A model generated the notes under the pieces. That model did not search any database. It worked only from the letters and a program-made list of their open reading frames with translations, and had not been told where the DNA came from. Both the position numbers and the translations under genes were made by a program. Source: Trichocoleus desertorum ATA4-8-CV12 (GTDB taxonomy: Bacteria; Cyanobacteriota; Cyanobacteriia; FACHB-46). From it: a DNA stretch of 64,000 nt. Shown in pieces: positions 9,025 through 19,057 of the stretch. Location of the stretch: contig JAHHIL010000006.1 in assembly GCA_019358975.1 (NCBI GenBank), forward strand, positions 124,001 to 188,000, written 5' to 3'. Position 1 is the stretch's first letter. Each line of letters starts with the position of its first letter.

Positions 9025-10362
9025 TTATGAGCCACCCACACTGATCTGACCTTTAACAGCCAACTCGCCGTCTTCTTGAATGGTCCAGATATCGTAACTG
9101 CCCACAACATCTCCTTGGGCGTCGAGTTCTAGGGTGCCACTAGCGCCTTGGTAGTTCACATCTTTTCCTTGGCGTACGAGTTCTAAGGCTTGGCAAATAT
9201 CGGTCACTTCTTGCCCCGGTGCGCTGGCGATTTCGCGAATCTTGTCTTTGAGAGCAGGCCCCGTTGCTGCTTGAGCAGATTCAGCCGCCAAAACCATTAA
9301 AGCTGTGGCATCCCAGGTATTGGGATCGTACACACTAGGCTGACGCTTGTACTCAGCGTTGTAAAGTTGCCGAAAGGCGGCGATCGCGGGTCCTCCGGCA
9401 CTGGCTGCTGTACCGATCAATCCACTGGCAATAAATTCTCCTGCCTGATTTTTGCCGACTAGGTTGGCGATCGCAGGATCTTTCAGGCCATCGGTCGCCA
9501 ACACTTTCGTTTTCTGATCCAACAGCCCTTGTTGATAAGCAGATTTCAGAATGAGGCTGCCTGTCTCTGGATAAGCAATTAACAAGACTGCATCTGGATT
9601 GCTACTAAAGGCAACGCTCACCTCCGACTCGAATGTAGCGGCATCTGGGGGATAGCGGGTGGGTTGGCCTGACACAACTTTGCCGCCCAACGCCTCAAAA
9701 GCTGGAATGAAGGATGCTACCAAGCCATTGCCGTAGTCATTATTAATGGCCAAAATTGCGACTGTTTTAAAGCCTTGATCTTTTGCCAATTTCGCCAGGG
9801 CTTGCCCCTGGAAGGTGTCAGGTGGGGCCGTGCGAAACCAAAATCCCTGGAAGTCACCTTTCTGGGCTCTTTCCGTGAACACAGGACTGGTACTCGCAGG
9901 CGAGATTTGCGTCACTTGATTACGAACTGCAATATCCACTGCTGCGCTGGAAACGGCACTTGATGCTGCGCCTACCACCCCAGCGACTCGATCGACCTCG
10001 GCCAATTTAGTCATGGCTGAAGCACCAGCAGCAGGTTCCGTTTGGTCGTCTTCTGAGATCAGTTCTACTGGCTGGCCCAAGACTCCCCCACAGTTGTTAA
10101 CTGTTTTGACAAGTAAACGAGCACTGTCTTGCATGGGTGGACCATACTGAGCCAAGTCCCCTGTAATGGGTAACAACGTACCTAGCTTCAAGCCGTTACT
10201 GGATTGAGTGGGAGTTTGACAGCTCGATAAAGCCAACAGTGCGATCGCAACTGGACTGCGAACAACGATTTTGGGTAGCCAATAAAGTAAACCGCCAGAA
10301 AGAGTATGAAATTTAGACTCCTTAGGATGGGAGCGCTCAACGCTCGATCGATTAAAACTCAT
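9025..10362 (-). CDS. ABC transporter substrate-binding lipoprotein, branched-chain amino acid type
   Basis: A 445-residue periplasmic-binding protein of the LivJ-like family. A hydrophobic N-terminal segment ends in the lipobox LALSSC near residue 49, so the mature protein is probably lipid-anchored. The mature start, KLGTLLPITGDLAQYGPPMQDSARLLV (about residues 58-84), and the later VAILAINNDYGNGL and PDAVLLIAYPETG segments are typical of the type 1 periplasmic-binding fold. Ligands in the family include amino acids and amides. No permease or ATPase gene is adjacent, so it is an orphan component here. Confidence 0.88.
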   Translation of the reverse strand: MSFNRSSVERSHPKESKFHTLSGGLLYWLPKIVVRSPVAIALLALSSCQTPTQSSNGLKLGTLLPITGDLAQYGPPMQDSARLLVKTVNNCGGVLGQPVELISEDDQTEPAAGASAMTKLAEVDRVAGVVGAASSAVSSAAVDIAVRNQVTQISPASTSPVFTERAQKGDFQGFWFRTAPPDTFQGQALAKLAKDQGFKTVAILAINNDYGNGLVASFIPAFEALGGKVVSGQPTRYPPDAATFESEVSVAFSSNPDAVLLIAYPETGSLILKSAYQQGLLDQKTKVLATDGLKDPAIANLVGKNQAGEFIASGLIGTAASAGGPAIAAFRQLYNAEYKRQPSVYDPNTWDATALMVLAAESAQAATGPALKDKIREIASAPGQEVTDICQALELVRQGKDVNYQGASGTLELDAQGDVVGSYDIWTIQEDGELAVKGQISVGGS

Positions 10363-10994
10363 ATCAGGTCCGCATGTTATGGCAGTGTTAGTGTCAGTGA
10401 AAATCTCAAATGCTAAACACAGCTATAATCTCAACTACTCTCAACTACACAGTAGTGCTAAAAAATATGTGTCTCATTGGCACGAACTGAGCAGATATCA
10501 CATTGCCCTCAAGGAGCACGACGTTTAGCCAAGCCCAAGTACTGACTCAGTTGTGTTAGTATCCTACAAGCCAACTGGTGCCTGCCAAGAAAAGTCCCTA
10601 GCTAAACAGATTATCCCGCTTCTTTTCTGGCCCTGGAACCATTTTCGTTGGGACCAAGTCACCTGTAACTGACATCAGAGCAACGTAGATCATTTGCGAA
10701 TACGTCCTGTTCAGCAAGGTCTTTCGATGGAGTGAATTAGTGTAGAGCTAGTGTGTGAAGCTGGGTAAGAACAATAATTTTGCCACATCTCTATCTTGAA
10801 ATTCGGGCGGCACTAGTGATGAAAGATACCCAATGTTTGGTGAACTTGCAATTGCATAATTAGCAAACAGCTAGCAAACTAATTCATGACAATTCGCAAT
10901 TCGGCAAACTATCAGCCGCACCTCGATTTCTCACTCGCAAACGCTAGTTAAAAGCGTCAATATTAACTCCTTTGCAATCTTTCTAGGAGAAACA
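10363..10994. other. 632-bp intergenic region without a recognised gene
   Basis: This gap separates the divergent binding-protein and tic22 genes. A TATAAT hexamer is at 10424-10429 but lacks a paired -35 box, and CTCAACTA is repeated nearby. No ORF with homologue-like sequence, tRNA or strong hairpin was found. It probably holds the two promoters. Confidence 0.5.
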
Positions 10995-11774
10995 ATGAAG
11001 TCTTTTGTCCGTTGGAGTGCAGTTCTGGGTTTAGTTGGAGGTGCATTACTAGGCCCCTCTATCGCAGGCAATATGGCTGCTCTAGCCTTGCCTAAAGAGC
11101 AAGTATTGCAAAAACTGCGTACGGTGCCGATGTTCACGATTGCAGATGCCCAAGGAGCGCCATTGGTTGCTTCTGCACCTAAGGCCGCGAATGGTCAAAA
11201 GAATACTCCAGTGGCAGGAGTTTTTGTTAGCCAGCAGGATGCTCAAGCGTTTTTAAACAACTTGAAAACCAAGAATCCTGATCTAGCTAAGAATGTCAAG
11301 GTAATGCCTGTTTCGTTGGCAGAAGTTTATGAATTGAGTCTGGCTAACAAAAACAAACCTGATGGCCTGACCTTTGCTTTTGTGCCAACTCAGCAGCAAG
11401 TCGCATCAGCAGTTGCGCTCTTAAAGCAGAGCGGTCAAAAGGTAGAGCGCTTTAATGGTGTGCCTGTCTTTATTGCTAGAGGCGGAAAAAACAAAGGCTA
11501 TTTGACCGTGAAGCGGGGGAATCAGCAGATTATTCCTCTTTTCCTCAAGAAAGAGGAGTTGCAAAATATGGTGCAGCGCCTCAATCAGCAGCAACCCGAC
11601 TTGGCATCCAGTGTAGATATCCAGGTGGTCAACCTCGAAGGTGTGATCCAAACCTTGACAGATAGCAACAACAAAGAACTGGAAGAAATCGCCATTGTTG
11701 CACCACAAGAGTCAATTGAATTTCTGCGATCGCTTCAGCCTGCCCAAGGTCAAGCTAGACCCGCAGCGAAATAA
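10995..11774 (+). CDS. Tic22-like family protein
   Basis: The 259-residue protein has an N-terminal hydrophobic signal segment (WSAVLGLVGGALLGPSIAG) ending before LPKEQVLQKL, followed by two similar alpha/beta halves: VPMFTIADAQGAPLV with VAGVFVSQQDAQAFL, then VPVFIARGGKNKGYL with IIPLFLKKEELQNM. This duplication is typical of the Tic22 family. The plastid homologue is an intermembrane-space import factor; the cyanobacterial protein is periplasmic and implicated in outer-membrane biogenesis. AGGAG lies before the ATG. It is followed by prmC on the same strand. Confidence 0.9.
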   Translation: MKSFVRWSAVLGLVGGALLGPSIAGNMAALALPKEQVLQKLRTVPMFTIADAQGAPLVASAPKAANGQKNTPVAGVFVSQQDAQAFLNNLKTKNPDLAKNVKVMPVSLAEVYELSLANKNKPDGLTFAFVPTQQQVASAVALLKQSGQKVERFNGVPVFIARGGKNKGYLTVKRGNQQIIPLFLKKEELQNMVQRLNQQQPDLASSVDIQVVNLEGVIQTLTDSNNKELEEIAIVAPQESIEFLRSLQPAQGQARPAAK

Positions 11775-11801
11775 CTTCCTGCCTTCCCTCATGACTGTTC
11801 A

Positions 11802-12746
11802 GTGACAAACATGCACTCCCCTAAGACATGGACAGTCTCAGGACAGGAGCTTTGGCAATGGCGGGATGAAGCTTGTGCCGCAGCATTAGCTGCGGCAATT
11901 TCGTCTGCTGAAGTAGACTGGCTATTGCAGGAGTTAGCTGGCTTAGACCGTTTAACTCTACGCCTAGAGTCTTTCAAGCATTGGCCGCAAGTGCAGTTGC
12001 AGATATCCTTACCAGAACTGACAGAGCTGTGGCAGAAGCGGATTCAAGCTCGCGTTCCGGTTCAATATTTAGTTGGAACTGCACCTTGGCGACAGTTTAA
12101 TTTAACGGTGTCTCCAGCTGTCTTGATTCCACGGCCAGAAACAGAATTAATTATTGATTTGGCTGTTGCTGCGGTCAAAGCCACTGGCCTTTCAACTGCT
12201 TTCAATTCTGGCGTTAGCACTAGAGAACCGGAGATTTGGGTTGATCTAGGCACAGGCAGTGGGGCGATCGCCATTGGTATAGCAACCGCATTTCCAAAGG
12301 CAACGGTCTATGCCGTGGATTGCAGCCCTGCCGCCCTTGCCGTAGCACAGCAAAATATTACTGATTTAGGCTTGGGCGATCGCGTCCAGTTTCGCCAAGG
12401 TGCTTGGTTTCAGCCTTTAACTGGCCTAGAAGGCCAATTGTGGGGGATGGTCTCTAACCCTCCCTATATCCCTACTGCAATGGTGTCTGACTTGCAACCA
12501 GAAGTTGCTTGGCATGAGCCCCATTTGGCTTTAGATGGAGGAGAAGATGGTTTAGATAGCATTCGCCATTTAGTAGCAACGGCTCCCACATATCTCAGGT
12601 CAGGTGGCATCTGGTTGATTGAAATGATGGCAGGTCAGGCAGAGCAAGTCGTGGAATTATTAGAACGGCAGGGCGATTACGATCGCGTTCGCGTTCATGC
12701 TGATTTGGCAGGCATCGATCGCTTTGTCCTAGCTTATCGACGCTAA
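11802..12746 (+). CDS. prmC: peptide chain release factor N5-glutamine methyltransferase
   Basis: Methylates the GGQ glutamine of release factors RF1 and RF2 with S-adenosylmethionine, raising termination efficiency. The 314-residue protein has a helical N-terminal domain with PVQYLVGTAPWRQFNLTV, the SAM-binding motif VDLGTGSGAIAIG and the catalytic SNPPYIP motif. The GTG at 11802 or the ATG at 11811 could be the start, 3 codons apart. tsaC follows 47 bases downstream, a pairing seen in many bacteria where release-factor and tRNA modification genes sit together. Confidence 0.93.
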   Translation: MTNMHSPKTWTVSGQELWQWRDEACAAALAAAISSAEVDWLLQELAGLDRLTLRLESFKHWPQVQLQISLPELTELWQKRIQARVPVQYLVGTAPWRQFNLTVSPAVLIPRPETELIIDLAVAAVKATGLSTAFNSGVSTREPEIWVDLGTGSGAIAIGIATAFPKATVYAVDCSPAALAVAQQNITDLGLGDRVQFRQGAWFQPLTGLEGQLWGMVSNPPYIPTAMVSDLQPEVAWHEPHLALDGGEDGLDSIRHLVATAPTYLRSGGIWLIEMMAGQAEQVVELLERQGDYDRVRVHADLAGIDRFVLAYRR

Positions 12747-12793
12747 TGGCGCTAATTTAGTTCAGGGTTCTTCTTAGCTCAGCACTCCACGAC

Positions 12794-13423
12794 ATGCCTC
12801 AAGTTTCTTTAACTGCTTTAGTGGCCCAGGCAAAAGCGGGCGATCGCGTGATTAGCTTTCCAACCGACACGGTGCCAGCTTTAGCCGTCCGCCCTGATCG
12901 CGCCGATTTAATCTTTGCCGCCAAACAACGAAGCCAAGAAAAGCCATTGATTTTGATGGCGGCAGAGGCGAATGATTTATGGCCGTTCGTGCAGGGTGAC
13001 ACAGAGGCGCAACAAATTTGGCAACAGGTAGCGGCTCGATATTGGCCAGGGGCTTTGACGCTCGTTTTACCAGCTAGCGATCGCGTTCCCGCTGCCATCC
13101 ATCCCCATGACCCCACCAGCATTGGACTACGGGTGCCCTGCCATCCAGTCGCTCAAGCAATCTTGGCCCAAACAGGTCCTTTGGCGACTACCAGCGCCAA
13201 CTTATCGGGTCAGCCCCCTTTAGAAACAATGGACGCGATCGCCGCTCAGTTTCCAGAAGTTTTGACGCTCTTACCGCATGAATTAGCGCATCTGACTCTA
13301 GCCTGGGATGCCACTGTAACCCAGGGGCGCGAATCAGCCTCTGGCATCCCTTCCACGGTCATCAAGTGGACCGACTCCACTTGGCAAGTGCTCCGCGCTG
13401 GAGCGGTTAAGCTAGAAATTTGA
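12794..13423 (+). CDS. tsaC: L-threonylcarbamoyladenylate synthase (Sua5/YrdC/YciO family)
   Basis: Makes threonylcarbamoyl-AMP from threonine, bicarbonate and ATP, the first step of tRNA t6A synthesis; TsaD at 5096 uses the product. The 209-residue protein has ISFPTDTVPALAVRPD near the N-terminus, the KQRSQEKPL motif, WPGALTLVL, GLRVPCHP and TSANLSGQ, all family signatures. There is no C-terminal Sua5 domain, so it is the short TsaC type. The gene for a histidine-kinase-like protein starts 22 bases after its stop. Confidence 0.93.
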   Translation: MPQVSLTALVAQAKAGDRVISFPTDTVPALAVRPDRADLIFAAKQRSQEKPLILMAAEANDLWPFVQGDTEAQQIWQQVAARYWPGALTLVLPASDRVPAAIHPHDPTSIGLRVPCHPVAQAILAQTGPLATTSANLSGQPPLETMDAIAAQFPEVLTLLPHELAHLTLAWDATVTQGRESASGIPSTVIKWTDSTWQVLRAGAVKLEI

Positions 13424-13445
13424 GTTGGGCAGCAAGGGCACGTCA

Positions 13446-14273
13446 ATGGTAAACCAAGACCAAACAATCGCAGCATTGCAACAAGAGTTAGAGCAAACGC
13501 GACTGGCTTATCAAATGGCAATAGAGATGCACCAGTTCAAGTCTGGGTTTCTGGCTAGAGTCTCCCATGAGCTGCGATCGCCCCTCAACGGCCTGATTGG
13601 GATGCACCAATTGATTCTGTCTGACCTCTGCGATGACCCAGCGGAAGAAAGAGACTTTCTGGGTCAAGCGCATCAGTCGGCCCTAAACCTAATGCAGCTA
13701 CTGGATTTGATTTTGGATGTAGCGAGGTTAGAGCATGGCTCTCGGCAAATTCAACCTCAACCCTTGCAACTGGCCCAAGTCTTGCAAGAAGTTTACAACC
13801 TGACTCACTTGCAAGCACGCGATCGCAATATTCGCTTGCAGCTCTTGCCAATTTCTGAGGATATTTATGTCCAAGCTGACCCTAAATGGCTGCAACAAAC
13901 CTTAGTAAGCTTGGTTGACACCTCCATTCGTTTAACGCCTGAGGGTACTATGCGGCTATCAGCTACAGTCAAACCTGAAACAGAGCAGGTTGCCATCTGG
14001 GTTGAAGCTCCCTACCCCGTGAGCCTCTGGAGCGAACCTACCCAGCTTTTATTCACTCAGGTACCTACAACATCCAATATTCCAGCGGCTTTATCACCCG
14101 GACTCGCTTTATTGATGCATCAAAGCGTCAGTGAGTGCATGCAAGGTCGCTTAGAGATCATGGCTCTGCCTAGCGAACGAGAAGCTGTTAACTCGGATTT
14201 TGTGGATGCTACCGAGTCTACTCGCATTCAATGCATTATGCCCCTGGTGATGCCAGAGGCAGACTTAGCCTAA
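13446..14273 (+). CDS. histidine-kinase-like protein with intact H box and degenerate ATPase domain
   Basis: The ATG at 13446 gives 275 residues; the frame also opens at a TTG at 13425. Residues about 30-95 form a HisKA dimerisation domain with a good H box (FLARVSHELRSPLNGLIG). The C-terminal half has the position of an HATPase domain, but the N-box Asn is replaced (SLVDTSIRLTPEG) and no DxGxG or GxGLGL box follows. It therefore probably cannot bind ATP normally. It may act as a phosphotransfer or scaffold protein; that role is inferred. It is directly downstream of tsaC and ends 7 bases from a convergent GNAT gene. Confidence 0.78.
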   Translation: MVNQDQTIAALQQELEQTRLAYQMAIEMHQFKSGFLARVSHELRSPLNGLIGMHQLILSDLCDDPAEERDFLGQAHQSALNLMQLLDLILDVARLEHGSRQIQPQPLQLAQVLQEVYNLTHLQARDRNIRLQLLPISEDIYVQADPKWLQQTLVSLVDTSIRLTPEGTMRLSATVKPETEQVAIWVEAPYPVSLWSEPTQLLFTQVPTTSNIPAALSPGLALLMHQSVSECMQGRLEIMALPSEREAVNSDFVDATESTRIQCIMPLVMPEADLA

Positions 14274-14280
14274 TGTCGTG

Positions 14281-14760
14281 TCAGCCCGGAGCTTGGGAGG
14301 TTTGAGGCATTTCTACCATCATCGGAGCAGGAGGTTGTACCATCGGTTGATTGCAGAGCACCATCGTAGTGCTGGCATTAAGCTGAAAGCCAATTCGCTC
14401 GTAGAACTGTTGTTGATGGGTCGTCATTAAGTACACCCGCTCCACCCGATTCATGCGGGGATGGCTTAAGACAGTTTCAACTAACTTGCGGCCCAAGCCT
14501 GCTCTCTGGTAGTCGGGATGAATCACAACGTCCCAGATGGTAGCGCGGTAAATTCCATCAGAGGTAGCACGGGCAAAGCCAATCATTTGGTCTTGATCCC
14601 ACACACTGATGACTGGGTCACTGTTGGCGATCGCGATCTCTAGCTCTTCAACCCGTCGGTCTTTTGCCCAGAAAGCCGCTGCCTGAAACAATGCTTGGAG
14701 TTGATGTAGGTCGATGTGAGACCGCTGATGGGAAAACTGAATATGGCGACAATCCATCAC
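14281..14760 (-). CDS. GNAT family N-acetyltransferase
   Basis: A 159-residue GNAT protein with [20 protein letters not shown], the acetyl-CoA motif VVIHPDYQRAGLGRKLVE, and HQQQFYERIGFQL near the end. These three blocks line up with the larger GNAT at 8177-8752, so the two are paralogues of one subfamily. The C-terminus carries a proline- and methionine-rich tail of about 25 residues that the other lacks. The substrate is unknown. Confidence 0.87.
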   Translation of the reverse strand: MMDCRHIQFSHQRSHIDLHQLQALFQAAAFWAKDRRVEELEIAIANSDPVISVWDQDQMIGFARATSDGIYRATIWDVVIHPDYQRAGLGRKLVETVLSHPRMNRVERVYLMTTHQQQFYERIGFQLNASTTMVLCNQPMVQPPAPMMVEMPQTSQAPG

Positions 14761-15262
14761 AACTAGATTTCCTCTCCCTTAGGGAAATAAGTAGTGGTTC
14801 AATAGCTCCTGCAAGAACGGCAGTGGCCTCCGTAACTAGGTACAACTGGTAAAAAGGGGAGGCAACTGACTGAGTTAAGCATTCTTAATCAACAAAGATA
14901 ATGCCTATCTCGTCAATCTGGCACGCGGCGATTCCTGACTCCGTGGAGAAATGCTGACAAGTTAGCCACGCTTACCTCAATCTCCTAAATCTGATGATCC
15001 TAATTTAATGGCTATATTTATTAAGTTTTACATTTAATTTTAGCGATCGCTCTGCTGAGGCTATCTATCGCTCTCGGTAGAAATCACCACGACCCTTTTG
15101 GTAGGTTAGTGGTCAAACCAATAGCAGAGATAATTTCCCTCCCTAGCCCGCCACATTGGACTGATTTAGGTCTGGGCGTAGGCAATCTAGGCACCTGTAA
15201 GTCAAAGATCACGTCACGACAACTGTTAACATCCTGAAGTTCTTGGTAGTGAGTTCATACGC
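14761..15262. other. 502-bp intergenic region without a recognised gene
   Basis: The gap between the divergent GNAT and cytochrome c genes holds an AT-rich patch around 15000-15045 and one HIP1 site, but no tRNA, strong terminator or homologue-like ORF. It is probably promoter space for both neighbours. Confidence 0.45.
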
Positions 15263-15895
15263 ATGTCCCGCTCTTCTCAATCAACCGATACCAGAGAATC
15301 TCATCCCACCCCGCAGAAGGAGCTAAACTCCAAGCGACGACCTCGCAGGCGATCGCCCGTGATTCTCCTGGTGTTAGTTCTATTGTGGAGTGTGGCGTTG
15401 GGATGGGGCTTAGCTCAAGCAACAGAAACGCCCCAAGCCGCTCAGCTCGCTCAATTTACCCCTAGCGTAGAAAATCTCACGCCTGCGGCAACTCCTGTGG
15501 GCACCGTAGACCCAGTACCGTCCAAATACCAACTCGGTCAAGAACTTTATTTAGAAAACTGCGCTACCTGTCACATTGGTTTGCCACCCGCAATTTTGCC
15601 AACAGAAACTTGGCGGCAAATATTGCAAGACCGCCAACACTATGGTCAGCAAATCAAACCCTTGGTTGACCCACCCCGTCTCTTGGTTTGGGACTACTTA
15701 CGCACCTATTCTAGAGTCCAAGATCAAGAAGAAGAAACGCCCTACCGCATCGCCGATTCCCGCTACTTCAAAGCACTGCACCCCAGAGTTGAATTGCCGC
15801 GATCGCTGACTATGGCAAGCTGTGCCAGTTGTCACCCTGCGGCTGCTCAGTTCAACTTCCGCCGCCTCACTCCAGAATGGGAAAACTCGCCCTAA
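15263..15895 (+). CDS. membrane-anchored dihaem cytochrome c
   Basis: The 210-residue protein has an arginine-rich cytoplasmic start (residues 1-30), one hydrophobic helix (SPVILLVLVLLWSVALGWGL) that acts as an anchor or signal, then a soluble domain with two haem-attachment motifs: CATCH near residue 99 and CASCH near residue 190. Two CxxCH sites mean two covalent haems. Cyanobacteria have such dihaem cytochromes, but partners are not established; electron transfer at the lumenal or periplasmic face is inferred. Confidence 0.87.
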   Translation: MSRSSQSTDTRESHPTPQKELNSKRRPRRRSPVILLVLVLLWSVALGWGLAQATETPQAAQLAQFTPSVENLTPAATPVGTVDPVPSKYQLGQELYLENCATCHIGLPPAILPTETWRQILQDRQHYGQQIKPLVDPPRLLVWDYLRTYSRVQDQEEETPYRIADSRYFKALHPRVELPRSLTMASCASCHPAAAQFNFRRLTPEWENSP

Positions 15896-16201
15896 CTCTG
15901 CGACAGGATGGGTACAAAATGTTCACGAACCTCTAGCAGGTTGAAATTACCACTACATCGGGCGGCGATCGCGCCATGCCATGCCGTCCCACTCAGGGCT
16001 GAAATGATAGGATAAATAATGATTTGGGTCGGCAATCTGAGTCTGTAAGCGCATCGGTTGCTTAGGTGCATAGTTTGCTTCTACTTACTCAATGCAGCCG
16101 TCAACTTACAGGTTGGTTGAAAATCCCAGACCTAGCTTTGTTACATTGGACTTTTATCTCGTTAACAAAGCGCTTTCAAGGAAATATCTCTCCCTCCTGC
16201 C
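15896..16201. other. 306-bp secA upstream region
   Basis: The gap between the cytochrome gene and secA holds a HIP1 site and a TTGAAA hexamer near 16112, but no clear paired -10 box. No RNA gene or terminator was recognised. Confidence 0.4.
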
Positions 16202-18994
16202 ATGCTTAAGAATCTGCTGGGCGATCCCAACACACGCAAGCTCAAAAAATATCAACCCATTATTACCGAGATCAACCTGCTCGAAGAAGAAATCCAAGAA
16301 CTCTCTGACCAAGCGTTACGCGGCAAAACGGCAGAGTTTAAACAGCGGGTTGAACAAGGGGAATCCCTTGACGACCTTCTACCAGAAGCCTTCGCTGTCG
16401 TTCGAGAGGCTGGCAAGCGTGTGCTGGGGATGCGCCACTTCGATGTCCAGCTCTTGGGCGGCATGATCCTCCACGATGGCCAGATTGCCGAGATGAAGAC
16501 TGGGGAAGGGAAGACTCTGGTTTCTACATTGCCAGCTTACCTAAATGCTCTCCTCGGCAGAGGGGTGCACGTTGTCACCGTAAACGACTACCTAGCTCGT
16601 CGGGACGCAGAATGGATGGGGCAGGTACACCGTTTCTTGGGCTTGAGCGTGGGTCTGATTCAGCAGACCATGACCCCCAACGAGCGGAAACGCAACTACG
16701 ACTGCGACATCACCTACGCCACCAACAGTGAGCTGGGCTTCGATTACCTGCGCGATAATATGGCCACCTCAATGGTGGATGTCGTGCAGCGACCGTTCCA
16801 ATATTGCGTGATTGACGAAGTGGACTCGGTGCTGGTTGATGAAGCTCGTACTCCTTTGATTATTTCGGGTCAGGTAGAGCGACCCAGTGAAAAATATATT
16901 CGGGCCGCTGAGGTAGCAGCGCGATTGCAATCAGAGAGTCACTACGAAGTCGATGAAAAAGCTCGCAACGTCCTCCTGACAGATGAAGGCTTTATTGAAG
17001 CAGAAAAAGCCTTAGGGGTTCAGGACTTGTTTGACCCCAAAGATCCTTGGGCGCACTATATCTTCAATGCCATTAAAGCTAAAGAACTCTTTATTAAAGA
17101 TGTAAACTACATCGTCCGCGATGACGAAATCGTGATTGTAGATGAGTTTACCGGGCGGATCATGATGGGTCGTCGATGGAGTGACGGCTTGCATCAGGCG
17201 ATCGAAGCTAAAGAGCACGTAGAGATTCAGCCTGAAACTCAGACCTTAGCGACAATCACCTACCAAAACTTCTTCTTGCTCTATCCCAAACTGGCAGGGA
17301 TGACCGGAACGGCTAAGACGGAAGAAGTGGAATTTGAAAAAATCTACAAACTAGAAGTCACGATCGTTCCGACTAACCGTAAAACAGGTCGGGCTGACGT
17401 ATCGGACGTGGTTTACAAAACGGAAGAGGCCAAGTGGAATGCGGTTGCGTCTGAATGTGCTGAAATCCACCAGTTGGGCCGCCCGATCCTAGTGGGTACG
17501 ACCAGCGTAGAAAAATCAGAAGTCCTATCTCACTTGTTGCATCAGCAAGGTATTCCGCACAACCTACTGAATGCAAAGCCAGAAAACGTCGAGCGAGAAT
17601 CAGAGATTGTCGCGCAGGCAGGCCGTAAGGGAGCCTTGACCATTGCTACCAACATGGCGGGTCGAGGTACCGACATCATCTTGGGTGGTAACGCCGACTA
17701 TATGGCGCGTCTGAAGGTGCGCGAGTACTTCATGCCCCGGATCGTGCAGCCTGAGGATGAAGATACTTTTGATGTCACCAGAGTTGCAGGAGCGAGTGAG
17801 AGTCGAGGGGGTGGCCAAGGCTTTGTCCCTGGTAAGAAAGTCAAAACCTGGAAAGCTTCTCCTCAAATTTTCCCCACCCAACTGTCGAAAGAAGCCGAGC
17901 AAAAGCTCAGATCAGCCGTTGACTTTGCGGTACAGCAGTATGGTGAGCGATCGCTGCCAGAACTAGAAGCAGAAGATCTGGTTGCGGTTGCATCTGAAAA
18001 AGCACCGACTGACAACCCAGCGATTCAGCGGTTGCGGGAAGTTTATAACTTGATCCGCAAAGAATACGAACAGTTTACCGAACGTGAGCATGAAGAAGTG
18101 ATTCGCTTGGGTGGTCTGCATGTAATCGGCACCGAGCGCCATGAGTCGCGCCGAATTGACAACCAATTGCGCGGTCGGGCAGGACGGCAAGGTGACCCTG
18201 GTTCTACCAAGTTCTTCCTCAGCTTGCAGGATAACTTGTTGCGGATCTTTGGTGGCGATCGCGTCGCGGGCCTGATGAATGCCTTCCGCGTGGAAGAAGA
18301 TATGCCAATTGAATCTGGTCTTCTGACGCGATCGCTAGAAGGGGCACAGAAGAAAGTTGAAACCTACTACTACGACATCCGGAAGCAGGTTTTTGAGTAC
18401 GACGAGGTGATGAACAACCAACGTCGGGCCATCTATGCCGAAAGACGCCGGGTTCTAGAAGGACAAGACCTGAAAGAACAGGTGATTAAGTACGCTGAGC
18501 GCACGATGGATGACATTGTGGAAGCTTACGTCAACCCTGACTTACCTTCAGAAGAGTGGGATCTCGGCAGTATGGTAAGCAAGGTGAAGGAGTTCGTCAA
18601 CCTCCTGTCTGACCTAGAGCCTGATCAGCTGATCGACCTAACGATTGGAGAAATTAAAACTTTCTTGCATGAACAGGTCCGGATTGCCTACGACTTAAAA
18701 GAAGCCCAAGTCGATCAAATTCAACCGGGTTTGATGCGGCAAGCAGAGCGTTTCTTTATCTTGCAGCAAATCGATACACTCTGGCGGGAGCACCTCCAGC
18801 AAATGGACGCGCTGCGAGAATCGGTGGGACTGCGTGGCTACGGTCAGAAAGACCCTCTGATTGAGTACAAGAGTGAAGGTTATGAACTCTTCTTGGAGAT
18901 GATGACCGACATTCGCCGCAACGTGGTTTACTCCCTATTCCAGTTCCAGCCTCAAGTTCAGCCTGCGGTTGAAGCACCCACTGAGATGGTTTAA
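16202..18994 (+). CDS. secA: protein translocase ATPase SecA
   Basis: The motor that drives unfolded preproteins through SecYEG at the plasma and thylakoid membranes. The 930-residue protein has Walker A ([11 protein letters not shown]), the DEAD-like box [18 protein letters not shown], the cross-linking domain, [23 protein letters not shown] in motor domain 2 and a helical scaffold with the C-terminal segment [21 protein letters not shown] (about 860-880). A long insert between the halves of the second motor region (about residues 510-600) is usual in cyanobacteria and plastids. The C-terminal zinc-binding tail of proteobacterial SecA is absent. Confidence 0.97.
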   Translation: MLKNLLGDPNTRKLKKYQPIITEINLLEEEIQELSDQALRGKTAEFKQRVEQGESLDDLLPEAFAVVREAGKRVLGMRHFDVQLLGGMILHDGQIAEMKTGEGKTLVSTLPAYLNALLGRGVHVVTVNDYLARRDAEWMGQVHRFLGLSVGLIQQTMTPNERKRNYDCDITYATNSELGFDYLRDNMATSMVDVVQRPFQYCVIDEVDSVLVDEARTPLIISGQVERPSEKYIRAAEVAARLQSESHYEVDEKARNVLLTDEGFIEAEKALGVQDLFDPKDPWAHYIFNAIKAKELFIKDVNYIVRDDEIVIVDEFTGRIMMGRRWSDGLHQAIEAKEHVEIQPETQTLATITYQNFFLLYPKLAGMTGTAKTEEVEFEKIYKLEVTIVPTNRKTGRADVSDVVYKTEEAKWNAVASECAEIHQLGRPILVGTTSVEKSEVLSHLLHQQGIPHNLLNAKPENVERESEIVAQAGRKGALTIATNMAGRGTDIILGGNADYMARLKVREYFMPRIVQPEDEDTFDVTRVAGASESRGGGQGFVPGKKVKTWKASPQIFPTQLSKEAEQKLRSAVDFAVQQYGERSLPELEAEDLVAVASEKAPTDNPAIQRLREVYNLIRKEYEQFTEREHEEVIRLGGLHVIGTERHESRRIDNQLRGRAGRQGDPGSTKFFLSLQDNLLRIFGGDRVAGLMNAFRVEEDMPIESGLLTRSLEGAQKKVETYYYDIRKQVFEYDEVMNNQRRAIYAERRRVLEGQDLKEQVIKYAERTMDDIVEAYVNPDLPSEEWDLGSMVSKVKEFVNLLSDLEPDQLIDLTIGEIKTFLHEQVRIAYDLKEAQVDQIQPGLMRQAERFFILQQIDTLWREHLQQMDALRESVGLRGYGQKDPLIEYKSEGYELFLEMMTDIRRNVVYSLFQFQPQVQPAVEAPTEMV

Positions 18995-19021
18995 GCCATT
19001 TGAATCACTGGATCTAGGTTA

Positions 19022-19057
19022 AAGGGGCAGGAGTTGAACAACCTGTCCCTTTTTCTT
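19022..19057 (+). terminator. secA terminator
   Basis: AAGGGGCAGG (19022-19031) pairs with CCTGTCCCTT (19042-19051) with one wobble pair around a 10-base loop, followed by TTTTTCTTT. It lies 28 bases after the secA stop and abuts the convergent gene ending at 19057. Confidence 0.8.

Noticed and set aside
16111-16135. sigma70 promoter of secA with TTGAAA
   Set aside because: The hexamer at the right distance is GTTACA, a poor -10 box, so no promoter was called.
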